Of a DNA stretch of 64,000 nt, positions 9,400 to 16,873 are shown piece after piece. Each line of letters opens with the position of its first letter. Within the stretch, counting starts at the first letter, position 1. The position numbers were made by a program, and so were the translations under genes. Under the pieces are notes generated by a model, which ran no database searches, had not been told where the DNA came from, and saw only the letters and a program-made list of their open reading frames with translations. The DNA lies in contig JAEUSB010000088.1 in NCBI GenBank assembly GCA_016788865.1, positions 1 to 64,000 on the forward strand. Reading direction: 5' to 3'. This stretch comes from Leptospirales bacterium. GTDB lineage: Bacteria > Spirochaetota > Leptospiria > Leptospirales > Leptonemataceae.

Positions 9400-9414
9400 C
9401 CTGTATTATACAGG
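9400..9414 (-). promoter_or_regulatory. Perfect 15-base palindrome over a -10-like TATAAT
   Basis: CCTGTATTATACAGG is an exact inverted repeat (7+1+7). Read on the minus strand it contains TATAAT ending six bases before the GNAT ATG, so a repressor bound here would cover the -10 element. The spacing (CTGT-N5-ACAG) is not that of the Gammaproteobacterial LexA box (CTGT-N8-ACAG). The -35 region is weak. Confidence 0.5.
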
Positions 9415-9452
9415 CTGATTAAAACAAATCGAAGATCCAATTTTCAGAAAAA

Positions 9453-10268
9453 CTAGGTGCCACTCTTGCGTTTTCGCACACTGGCAATTTTGGAATCCAT
9501 CACGAAATCTACGACTCCGGGGATAAATCGAGAGGCAAAGTACGCGAACTTGCCTTCAAATCCAGGGACTACCAGTTTTCGCTTTCGCTTCATTGCCAGG
9601 ATGATACTGTTTGCAACCTCTTCCGCGCTCAGCATTCCCGCTGAATCATTGATTGCTGCGGTTTCTGGTGGCATCTCGCTGCGTTCGCGCTCAAGCATGG
9701 GTGTATCGGTATCCGGTGGTGCCACAAGAATTACGTGGATGCCATGCGGTTTCATTTCAGCGCGAAGCGCCTGCGTAAACCCATGCACGGCGAATTTTGA
9801 AGCGCTGTATGCGGTGTAGCCGTAGACGCCAATAAAGCCAGCAAGCGAACCGACATTCACTATTGTTCCGCTCTTTCGCGCCAGCATGAAGGGTGAAACA
9901 GCTTTACAGACATTCACGGTTCCCAGGAAGTTTGCGTTCATAGCCCGCTTGAAAGCAACGATGTTCTGATCTTTGAATCGTGCCGGTTGCACAATACCTG
10001 CGGAATTGATCAGGCAATCGATTGGGTTTGATTTTTCAATTGCCCTGACGACCTGCCGGACTTCCAGGAAGCTGCGAACGTCTGCCCGATAACTTGAGAC
10101 ACTCCCCTTTCCTGGGTTGCTTTCAATTCGCGCCACGGCCGATTTGAGTTTTGTCCCGCTGCGCGAAACAATCACAACATTCGCGTTCCTCTGCCGGAGA
10201 GCACAGCCAAGGGCCAGCCCAATGCCGGAGGAACCGCCAGTAATCATTACAGTTTTGTTGGAAAACAT
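9453..10268 (-). CDS. Short-chain dehydrogenase, 3-ketodihydrosphingosine-reductase-like
   Basis: This is an NAD(P)H-dependent SDR of about 271 residues. The cofactor loop is TGGSSGIGLALG, followed by NSAG, and the catalytic Tyr-Lys pair is in YTAYSASK. The N-terminal wording and a hydrophobic C-terminal stretch (FEGKFAYFASRFIPGVVDFV) resemble KDSR/DHRS7-type lipid reductases, so a ketosphinganine or other ketolipid substrate is plausible but unproven. The start is the ATG at 10268. It follows directly on the T-run of the upstream gene's terminator and lacks a Shine-Dalgarno sequence, so expression may depend on readthrough or an unrecognised promoter. An S1P-lyase-like enzyme is encoded elsewhere in the window. 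Confidence 0.85.
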   Translation of the reverse strand: MFSNKTVMITGGSSGIGLALGCALRQRNANVVIVSRSGTKLKSAVARIESNPGKGSVSSYRADVRSFLEVRQVVRAIEKSNPIDCLINSAGIVQPARFKDQNIVAFKRAMNANFLGTVNVCKAVSPFMLARKSGTIVNVGSLAGFIGVYGYTAYSASKFAVHGFTQALRAEMKPHGIHVILVAPPDTDTPMLERERSEMPPETAAINDSAGMLSAEEVANSIILAMKRKRKLVVPGFEGKFAYFASRFIPGVVDFVMDSKIASVRKRKSGT

Positions 10269-10271
10269 GGG

Positions 10272-10302
10272 CAAAAAAAAAGCGGCCTGGAAGACCGCTT
10301 TT
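10272..10302 (-). terminator. Rho-independent terminator of the Loa22-like gene
   Basis: On the minus strand AAAAGCGG pairs with CCGCTTTT (8 bp) around a nine-base loop, followed by an uninterrupted T-run. It lies 24 bases past the OmpA-lipoprotein stop and immediately before the SDR start. Confidence 0.85.
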
Positions 10303-10325
10303 CTTCTAGATCAGAATCTATTCGA

Positions 10326-10829
10326 TTACTGTTTTACAACTTTGAAAGTTACACGACGATTCATTTGGTCGTTTGAAGGAACTGCTGGAAGTGGTTCATC
10401 GTTAGCAATTCCTTTGTAGATGATTTTGTCTTTTGGAATTCCTTGAGCAACGAGCGCGTCATGTACTGCACGAGCACGTTCTGTAGAATACCAGACGTTT
10501 CCTTTTCTCATTCCGTCGCCGTCACGTGGACCAGTTGAGTCTGTGTGGCCAGTGATCTGGAGTTTGTATCCGATTGGAAGCGCGTTCAGAGCAGTTTCAA
10601 TCTGGCTCTTGTATTTGGTTGCCCAGGTATTGAACTCCGCAGGGTTTACGTAAGTCGACTTGTAGGCAAATCCTCCACCGTTTGGAGAGTAGGCCAGAGC
10701 GCTAAGGGCTGCTCCACCGAGATCTCCACCCATGTCTCTTGCTGTTGTTGTCGATGAACTGCTGCACGCTGCAACGGTGATCGCAAACAGGGCCACGCCT
10801 GCTAAACGAATTATATTTGATATTTTCAT
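10326..10829 (-). CDS. loa22: OmpA-family outer membrane lipoprotein, Loa22-like
   Basis: This is a peptidoglycan-associated surface lipoprotein of 167 residues. The signal peptide (MKISNIIRLAG...) ends in a lipobox TVAAC. The C-terminal OmpA domain contains ITGHTDSTGP, a KGN-WYS-ERA block, ALVAQGIP and a terminal NRRVTFKV. The upstream FAYKSTYVNPAEF segment and the order of blocks match Leptospira Loa22 as I remember it, including the KGN(I/V)xYS insertion; this is the strongest taxonomic marker in the window. The ATG at 10829 is chosen over an upstream in-frame start because it begins the signal peptide. A strong terminator follows. The 5' leader can form a hairpin over GAGG. Confidence 0.93.
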   Translation of the reverse strand: MKISNIIRLAGVALFAITVAACSSSSTTTARDMGGDLGGAALSALAYSPNGGGFAYKSTYVNPAEFNTWATKYKSQIETALNALPIGYKLQITGHTDSTGPRDGDGMRKGNVWYSTERARAVHDALVAQGIPKDKIIYKGIANDEPLPAVPSNDQMNRRVTFKVVKQ

Positions 10830-10840
10830 GCTTTTACACA

Positions 10841-10858
10841 CCTCATGCTTGTATGAGG
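10841..10858 (-). promoter_or_regulatory. Inverted repeat in the leader of the Loa22-like gene
   Basis: CCTCAT and ATGAGG (10841-10846, 10853-10858) are perfect 6-base arms around GCTTGT. In the minus-strand mRNA the downstream arm carries GAGG, the only Shine-Dalgarno-like sequence ahead of the ATG (spacing about 11). The hairpin could mask ribosome binding, or the repeat could be an operator. Confidence 0.4.
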
Positions 10859-10875
10859 ACACAATAAATTCGCGA

Positions 10876-11826
10876 ATGAAGCTTGGAAATCAATTTTTTA
10901 GAGCGCCGGGCCAAATGACCGTTCAGGAGGACAATCAGGGGCTTCGACTGGACCAATGGCTGCTCGTTGTATTGGATGGGAGCGCCAGCCGCATGGAAAT
11001 CCAGCGGTGGATCAAATCCGGGAGCGTCCGCGGAGAAGGCGTCGTCCTCCCCTCACGTCGTGTCAAGAGCGGGGAAACGTACTGGATCGACCCGCCGCCA
11101 GTTATGGACTCCGCAACGATTGTTCCGGTTCAAATGGATTTTGAAATTTTGTTTGAGGATGAACAACTGGCGGTGATACACAAACCACCAGGAATAGCTG
11201 TGCACCCCGGGCCCGGGGATACGGGAAAGACGTTGGCCAGTGGTCTTTTATTCAAGTTTCGCGAGCTTTCCTCGGGTGACTGGAATGGCAGGCCTGGCAT
11301 CGTACATCGACTTGATAAACCCACAGAGGGAGTTCTGCTGGTTGCAAAGAATCCCCAGGCGCACCGCGTACTTTCTGAACAGTTTCTGAACCGCACGGTC
11401 AAGAAACAATACCTGGCCTGGCTTTTAGCATGTCCGCCGTTGGAGAGCGGCGAGGTGAACGCGGCTATCAAACGTCACCCCAAGGATAGGCTTCGCATGC
11501 GTGTAGATGCCACGGGTCGGCCTTCTGTTACGCGTTATCGCGTAGTTCGGACGCATGTCTCCCGCCGGGGGCGGAAGTTCGCCCTGGTAGAGCTAGATCT
11601 GCTAACGGGTCGTACGCATCAAATACGGGTCCATATGGCCAGCCTTGGGTGTCCGGTGGTTGGCGATGAGATCTACTCCCGGAGCTCACAGGAATTCAAG
11701 AAGCATGGACTGCTCCTCTTTGCGCAGTCGCTCTCGTTCCAGCATCCGGTTTCAGGTGAAACAATGAGCTTTAAACTTGAGCCACCCGAAAGATTCGCCA
11801 GGTTTGAAGCGAGTCTCGAGGGATGA
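10876..11826 (+). CDS. RNA pseudouridine synthase, RluD family
   Basis: This enzyme isomerises uridines in ribosomal RNA. An S4 RNA-binding domain starts at GLRLDQWL. The catalytic motif HRLDKPTEG holds the nucleophilic Asp, and the C-terminus has LDLLTGRTHQIRVHMASLG, all typical of RluC/RluD enzymes. The frame is open further upstream across the Loa22 signal region, so I start at the ATG 10876; an ATG at 10915 (MTVQED) is also possible. Neither has a good Shine-Dalgarno sequence. It is the first gene of a tightly coupled operon, and its stop overlaps the cyclase start by four bases. Confidence 0.9.
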   Translation: MKLGNQFFRAPGQMTVQEDNQGLRLDQWLLVVLDGSASRMEIQRWIKSGSVRGEGVVLPSRRVKSGETYWIDPPPVMDSATIVPVQMDFEILFEDEQLAVIHKPPGIAVHPGPGDTGKTLASGLLFKFRELSSGDWNGRPGIVHRLDKPTEGVLLVAKNPQAHRVLSEQFLNRTVKKQYLAWLLACPPLESGEVNAAIKRHPKDRLRMRVDATGRPSVTRYRVVRTHVSRRGRKFALVELDLLTGRTHQIRVHMASLGCPVVGDEIYSRSSQEFKKHGLLLFAQSLSFQHPVSGETMSFKLEPPERFARFEASLEG

Positions 11827-13079
11827 GGCGGCAACTTTCAAATACAATCGCGGCCTACTTCTTACATCACCTGCGCGCAGAACTGGAAAAACCTGCCGCC
11901 TTGACGCAGCTCATCACTTCGGAAGGCGCGTCTTTTCAAAAGCTGACCGAGGATATGATTTCTCAGCTAACGGAGGAGTTTCCCGCTGCAGGGGAGACCA
12001 AACCCGGGCACAACCTGTTTAAGGTATGGTGGCAAAGCTTGCCTGTATCTATTCCTTACGAACAGACGACGTTCAAGAATTACAATCAGGGTTTCTGGAA
12101 TCGCTTACTCGATCTCAAGATGGGAACTGAGTCCAGTCGACGCGCACTCCTCATCCGATTTCGACGCATCGTGGACCTTTCGCGTGAGCGCGGACGCGAT
12201 CTAACATACGAGTTCATTTACAGCGGTGAATCGCGAATGAACGAATGCCTGCGGCGCGTTGTAACCGAGCAGAATCTTGGAGATGAGGCATGGGGCATCG
12301 TACTGGAGCAGCACGATGCGCTCAATCGCGCGACGTATAGTTTCTTTGACAACGCTCTAAAGGAGTCATTAAAAAGGACGGATGATATTCTGCATAAGAT
12401 TCTGCCGGCAAAGATTGCTGTGGAACTCAAGAATGGAGGGAGTGTCAAACCGGTGCGCGTGGCGTCGGCAAGCATTATGTTTGCAGACATCGTTGGATTC
12501 ACTCAGATCGCCGAGGCGCTCAGCCCTGAGGAACTTGCAACCGAACTGGATCGCTGTTTTTCACATTTTGATGCCATTATGGACCAAAATCATCTTGAGA
12601 AGATCAAAACGATCGGAGACTCCTATATGTGCGCCGGCGGAATTCTAGAGGAAAACCAGACGCATGCGGTGGACGCCGTGCTTTGCGGGCTTCGCATCCA
12701 GGAATTCATGCGGAAGTATAAGAAAAGCAGGGAAATGCGAGCTCTCTCAAGCTGGCGTCTGCGGATTGGCATCCATACCGGATCGGTAGCTGCGGGAGTG
12801 ATTGGACTCAATCGATACAACTTTGATGTCTGGGGAGACACAGTAAACATTGCAAGTCGGGCAGAGGCTTCGGGAGAACCCGGTCGCGTGAACATCACAT
12901 CGTCAACGAAAGATCTGGTTTCAGGATTCTTCGCAGTGGAACATCGTGGAAAGGTAGCGGCCAAAAACAAGGGTGAAATCGATATGTACTTTGCAACGGG
13001 AATTCTTCCCGAGCTATCCGTTGGCGGCCGGGGGAAGGTTCCCAATCGGAAATTTCATAAATTTTACCGGACGTTATGA
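11823..13079 (+). CDS. Class III adenylate cyclase with novel N-terminal region
   Basis: This is a soluble 418-residue protein that should make cAMP. The catalytic domain spans about 213-400. The first metal-binding Asp is in FADIVGF (222), and the second is in IKTIGDSYM. The adenine-selecting Lys (KTIGD) and Asp (FDVWGD) are both kept, as is NIASR for transition-state contacts, so a functional adenylate cyclase is predicted. The first 190 residues are mostly helical and match no domain I know; a short linker helix HKILPAKIAVEL precedes the cyclase, as is common. ATGA overlaps couple it to the pseudouridine synthase gene before it and the MFS gene after it. Confidence 0.9.
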   Translation: MRRQLSNTIAAYFLHHLRAELEKPAALTQLITSEGASFQKLTEDMISQLTEEFPAAGETKPGHNLFKVWWQSLPVSIPYEQTTFKNYNQGFWNRLLDLKMGTESSRRALLIRFRRIVDLSRERGRDLTYEFIYSGESRMNECLRRVVTEQNLGDEAWGIVLEQHDALNRATYSFFDNALKESLKRTDDILHKILPAKIAVELKNGGSVKPVRVASASIMFADIVGFTQIAEALSPEELATELDRCFSHFDAIMDQNHLEKIKTIGDSYMCAGGILEENQTHAVDAVLCGLRIQEFMRKYKKSREMRALSSWRLRIGIHTGSVAAGVIGLNRYNFDVWGDTVNIASRAEASGEPGRVNITSSTKDLVSGFFAVEHRGKVAAKNKGEIDMYFATGILPELSVGGRGKVPNRKFHKFYRTL

Positions 13080-14320
13080 GAAACAGGAATATTCTACTTT
13101 CGATCAACATTATCGATATGATCGGACTCTTTATCATCCTGCCGATCTTGCCGGAAATGATGCAGTATTACCTGGCAAAAAGTCATGCGCTGGACGGGTG
13201 GCTAATTGACTTGAATCGTACGCTATCAGAGGCGCTTCCACCCGATAGAAAAAATGATTCCATACTCATCGCAGGTGGGCTTGCCGCTTCCGTATTCTCT
13301 TTCATGCAGTTCTTCACTTCTCCGATGCTGGGCCGATGGTCCGATCGCATTGGAAGAAAAGCAGTGCTCGTAGTAGGGAGCAGCGGCTTTGTGATCGCGG
13401 CATTGCTCTGGTATTTTGCGGATAATTTCACAATGTTTTTTCTTTCTCGCGCCCTTTCCGGGGCTGCCTGCGGGACAGTAAGCGTCGGAAGTGCTGCGAT
13501 GGTGGACATTTCAACCCCGGAAGACAGGACCAGGAACGTCTCCCTCCTGGGTGCGTCGTTTGGTGTTGGCGCGCTTGCAGGACCGGTGCTCGCTTCTTTT
13601 TTAACACAATTTCACGTAAGCCTTCCGCTGGCTTCTCATCCGTTCGCGTTATGCGCTCTTGCTTCCATTTTAATTGGTCTCGTAAGTGTGCCTGTGAATT
13701 TGTTCCTTTTTACCAATCCAGTGAGTCAGATTAAAGCACAGGCAGGTTCGGCATATCGGATTGCCTTCCGAATTCCATGGTTCATGTGGGTCACATTTGC
13801 GAACTTTTTGTTCAGTGTGGTCTACACGGGAATGGAGTTCTTTATTCCGTTCTACTTTAAAATGGATTTTGGGATGGGACCCGGAGGAATTGGCCTAACG
13901 TTCCTGTACCTGGGTGTCCTTGTTGTAGCGGGGCAGGGATTTCTTGTCCCGTGGCTTTCCAAACGTTTCACGGAGCGGCAGATTGCGATTGCAGGCTTCC
14001 TGAGCGCGCCCGTTCCTCTCGTCTTGTTTTCATTTGCGGCGCCCAATCTATTCCTGGCGTTTGCTGCGTTGCTCCCGGCCGCCCTGGCCATCGCATGCAT
14101 CTTTGCTGGCCTGAACGCGCTTGCAAGCCACATGGCGCCGGAGGAATCGCGCGGTGCAGCCATCGGTGTGTTTCAGGCATTCTTTCCGCTGGGCAATGGA
14201 TTTGGACCGATTGTTGCCGGTTTCCTCTATTGGACTGTGGGCATTCAATGGACCTGCGTGATTCTGGGCTGTGGCTTCCTGGGACTCTCAGTGCTCTTGC
14301 AGCGGGTAGGTAAGACTTGA
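13076..14320 (+). CDS. Major facilitator superfamily transporter
   Basis: This is a 414-residue inner-membrane transporter with about twelve hydrophobic segments. MFS motif A appears after the second helix as GRWSDRIGRKAVLV. The first periplasmic loop is unusually long (YYLAKSHALDGW...DRKNDS). It resembles drug/H+ antiporters of the TetA/Bcr type, but the substrate cannot be named. Its start overlaps the cyclase stop by four bases, and its stop overlaps the rsgA start. Confidence 0.88.
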   Translation: MRNRNILLSINIIDMIGLFIILPILPEMMQYYLAKSHALDGWLIDLNRTLSEALPPDRKNDSILIAGGLAASVFSFMQFFTSPMLGRWSDRIGRKAVLVVGSSGFVIAALLWYFADNFTMFFLSRALSGAACGTVSVGSAAMVDISTPEDRTRNVSLLGASFGVGALAGPVLASFLTQFHVSLPLASHPFALCALASILIGLVSVPVNLFLFTNPVSQIKAQAGSAYRIAFRIPWFMWVTFANFLFSVVYTGMEFFIPFYFKMDFGMGPGGIGLTFLYLGVLVVAGQGFLVPWLSKRFTERQIAIAGFLSAPVPLVLFSFAAPNLFLAFAALLPAALAIACIFAGLNALASHMAPEESRGAAIGVFQAFFPLGNGFGPIVAGFLYWTVGIQWTCVILGCGFLGLSVLLQRVGKT

Positions 14321-15375
14321 GTTTGCGCCCCTGGGGCTTGACGCCTGCATTGCAGCGGGATGCGCGTCGATTGTTTCCCGATCTCGAAATGGGCCGGGTT
14401 CTAAACGTTAGTCGCAATCAGTTCGCACTCATGACGGAATCAGGGCCCATGCGATGTATCATGCCCGGGGCTGTAAACAGTGCACTCACAAGTGCCTGGC
14501 CGGCAGTCGGTGATTGGGTGGCCTTCGATGCGAGTCGTGTTATCCGCGGGATTCTGCCTCGGAAATCACAGCTTTCTCGTAAAGTGCCCGGCAAACAAAC
14601 CATTGAACAGGTGATAGCGGCTAACGTGGACTACGTATTTGTGGTTCAAGGGCTCGATGACAATTTCAATGTCCGGAGGTTGGAGCGCTATCTGGTGATG
14701 GTTCGCGAAAGCAGGGCTGAACCCGTTGTTATCCTGACCAAAGTGGATCTGTGTAAAGAATCAGCGGAGCGTATGGCGGAGGCTCGAGCCGTAACGCAGG
14801 CTCCGGTTCTCCTGGTCAACGGAGTGGTCGGAGAAGGACTTGAGGCTGTGCGCGCACTCCTTGCCGATGGCAAGACCGGTGCCCTGGTTGGATCTTCCGG
14901 TGCCGGGAAATCCACCATCATCAACGCGCTGTTAGGTGATCAGAAACAGAAAACGTTTGCAGTAAGATCTGATTCAAAGGGCAGGCATACCACAACGACA
15001 CGGCAGATGTTCTTTTTACAATCGGGCGGCGCAATTATCGACAATCCTGGAATGCGCGAACTGCAGCTCTGGACGGGAACGGACACGGTCGCAGAAGTGT
15101 TTCCGGAGATTGAGGAGCTGGCGGCGGATTGTCGTTTCCGAGATTGCAGGCATGAAAGCGAACCTGGCTGTGCTGTGCAGGCCGGGCTTACATCCGGCGA
15201 GCTTTCCGCAGAACGATTTGAAAGCTACAGGAAGCTCATGCGCGAAGCGGCGCATTTGAAAGTCCGCGAGGATCAGTCTGCAATGCTCAAAGAAAAGGGA
15301 AAACTCAAGGCTCTGCACAAAGTAGTTCGAGACGTCACGGCCACCAAAAGAAAGTACCGTGATGGCCTGTCCTAG
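14317..15375 (+). CDS. rsgA: Small ribosomal subunit biogenesis GTPase RsgA
   Basis: RsgA is a circularly permuted GTPase that checks maturation of the 30S subunit. An N-terminal OB fold (about 25-95) is followed by G4 TKVD (141-144), then the P-loop GSSGAGKST (192-200) and G3 DNPG, the permuted order diagnostic for the family. The C-terminal zinc knuckle is present as DCRFRDCRHESEPGC. The start is TTG, overlapping the MFS stop TGA by four bases. Together with the upstream pseudouridine synthase it gives the operon a ribosome-maturation theme. Confidence 0.95.
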   Translation: MSLRPWGLTPALQRDARRLFPDLEMGRVLNVSRNQFALMTESGPMRCIMPGAVNSALTSAWPAVGDWVAFDASRVIRGILPRKSQLSRKVPGKQTIEQVIAANVDYVFVVQGLDDNFNVRRLERYLVMVRESRAEPVVILTKVDLCKESAERMAEARAVTQAPVLLVNGVVGEGLEAVRALLADGKTGALVGSSGAGKSTIINALLGDQKQKTFAVRSDSKGRHTTTTRQMFFLQSGGAIIDNPGMRELQLWTGTDTVAEVFPEIEELAADCRFRDCRHESEPGCAVQAGLTSGELSAERFESYRKLMREAAHLKVREDQSAMLKEKGKLKALHKVVRDVTATKRKYRDGLS

Positions 15376-15419
15376 GGCTCGATCCAGGACAATTTGTTTG
15401 CAGACGAAAAGCGATCTTC

Positions 15420-16385
15420 TCAGGGTACTCCAACAATTTTCCCGGAAGCTTGATTGCTCTCCATGAGTGCGTGTGCTTCCGCAATTTTCGCCAGCGGAAA
15501 AACGCCACTTACGTTGAGCCGCACTCTACCCGCTTCCACATCTTGAATGAAATTCTGAAAGTGACGGGGTTCGAGCGTCACCTGGCCACTGTCATATACT
15601 GTGAGCTTCACGGTTGCCGGAATATACTCCATGGGTGCGAAGTCCGCGATGGACCATTGTTCAGAAAGCATTCCTGTCATGCAAACGGTGCCACCCGGTT
15701 TAACGCATTTAAGCGAATCACCCAGTGAAAATGTCCCCACCAGATCCAGGAGTTTGTCAATTCCAGCTGATGAGGCGGATAGCTTTGCAGATATGTTTCC
15801 GTCATCGATGATGACTTCATGGGCGCCATTCTGTTTCAATAGTTCTGTTTTACTCGCATTCCTCGTGGTCGCGATGACCGTCAGACCAAAGTTCCTTGCA
15901 ACTTGAGTCGCAAGCATTCCAATGGAAGACGTACCGCCCCTGATCAGGATAGTATCACCGCTGGCGATATTGAGGGCCAGGTGCAGGGAACCAAACACCG
16001 TTTGAAACATTTCGGGAAAGGCTCCAAGTTGCTCCCATGGTAAACTGCTCTTGAAAGGCATGACAATATGTTTGGGCACCGTTACGTACTCTGCATAACT
16101 GCCATCGTACTGCCGACCCATTTCTCCCATAATGGCTGCAACCTGTTGTCCCTTTGCAAATTCGCCTGACGGGTCATTTTCAACCAGACCAACGCATTCT
16201 ATTCCGAGCACGCGCGGGAACTTAACATTCGGTGAATATCCCTTGCGAGTCATGAGTTCGGATCTGTTCAGGCCAAAGGCCTTCACTGCTATGAGAACCT
16301 GGCCAGGGCCGGGCTGCGACACTGGCTTTTCTTCTACTATAAACTTTTCAGGTCCACCAGCTTCGTATAAGACTGCAGCTTTCAT
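15420..16385 (-). CDS. Quinone-oxidoreductase-like MDR family protein
   Basis: This is an NADPH-dependent medium-chain dehydrogenase/reductase without the structural or catalytic zinc ligands. The N-terminal GroES-like domain starts at MKAAVLYEAGG. The nucleotide-binding loop is RGGTSSIGMLATQVA, followed by TTRNASK, which favours NADP. At 321 residues it has normal length for quinone oxidoreductases. The ATG overlaps the stop of the upstream membrane protein gene (AAATGA). It is the last gene of the mqo operon. Confidence 0.9.
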   Translation of the reverse strand: MKAAVLYEAGGPEKFIVEEKPVSQPGPGQVLIAVKAFGLNRSELMTRKGYSPNVKFPRVLGIECVGLVENDPSGEFAKGQQVAAIMGEMGRQYDGSYAEYVTVPKHIVMPFKSSLPWEQLGAFPEMFQTVFGSLHLALNIASGDTILIRGGTSSIGMLATQVARNFGLTVIATTRNASKTELLKQNGAHEVIIDDGNISAKLSASSAGIDKLLDLVGTFSLGDSLKCVKPGGTVCMTGMLSEQWSIADFAPMEYIPATVKLTVYDSGQVTLEPRHFQNFIQDVEAGRVRLNVSGVFPLAKIAEAHALMESNQASGKIVGVP

Positions 16386-16870
16386 TTTGCACCTGATAGA
16401 CTAGGCCGCCTCAGCAGAGCATCAGCGATGGCAAGAATCATAAACAAGAGGAGTACTGGATACCCATATGGATTGAATGTAAAGAAGGCGGCAACCAGTC
16501 CGTCCTGACCGTCGGTGTTTGGTCTTGAGCCCAGGACTGCACCTAAGAAGCTGCCGACCGGAAGTCCGGTAAAAGCAAGTATCTGGCTCCAGAGTGACTG
16601 CCTTCGTAGCAGGATGCCTGCACCTAAGAATAGAAAGGCGATGTTTTGCGGAATCCAGACGAAATCTTCATGCGAAAGCTTTTGTAACGGCCAAAACCAT
16701 GAGCCTATCGCTGCGGCGCTGGCAGACACCGCCAGAAAGAACAACGCGTTTCGTAGCGGTTTGGATAAATTCCGATCAATTTCGTGCATGCTTGCGCGCG
16801 ATATTCCTATGTAGCCCCAGGTGCAGATGATAGCCAGCAGCGTCAGCAGCATTGTGCCGGCTGCGCCCAT
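16382..16870 (-). CDS. Small polytopic membrane protein
   Basis: I do not recognise the family. The 162 residues contain about four to five hydrophobic helices (MLLTLLAIICTWGYIG; ALFFLAVSASAAAIGSWFW; NIAFLFLGAGILL; ILAFTGLPVGSFLGAVLG; YPVLLLFMILAIADALL). There is no signal for cleavage and no obvious catalytic residues. It sits three bases after the mqo stop and overlaps the following reductase gene, so it is part of one transcript with them; a role linked to quinone metabolism is only a guess. Confidence 0.75.
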   Translation of the reverse strand: MGAAGTMLLTLLAIICTWGYIGISRASMHEIDRNLSKPLRNALFFLAVSASAAAIGSWFWPLQKLSHEDFVWIPQNIAFLFLGAGILLRRQSLWSQILAFTGLPVGSFLGAVLGSRPNTDGQDGLVAAFFTFNPYGYPVLLLFMILAIADALLRRPSLSGAK

Positions 16871-16873
16871 ATC

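Noticed and set aside
9400-9414. LexA box upstream of the GNAT gene
   Set aside because: The half-sites CTGT and ACAG are separated by five bases, not the eight of the E. coli-type box, and it does not match the TTTGN5CAAA type reported for Leptospira.
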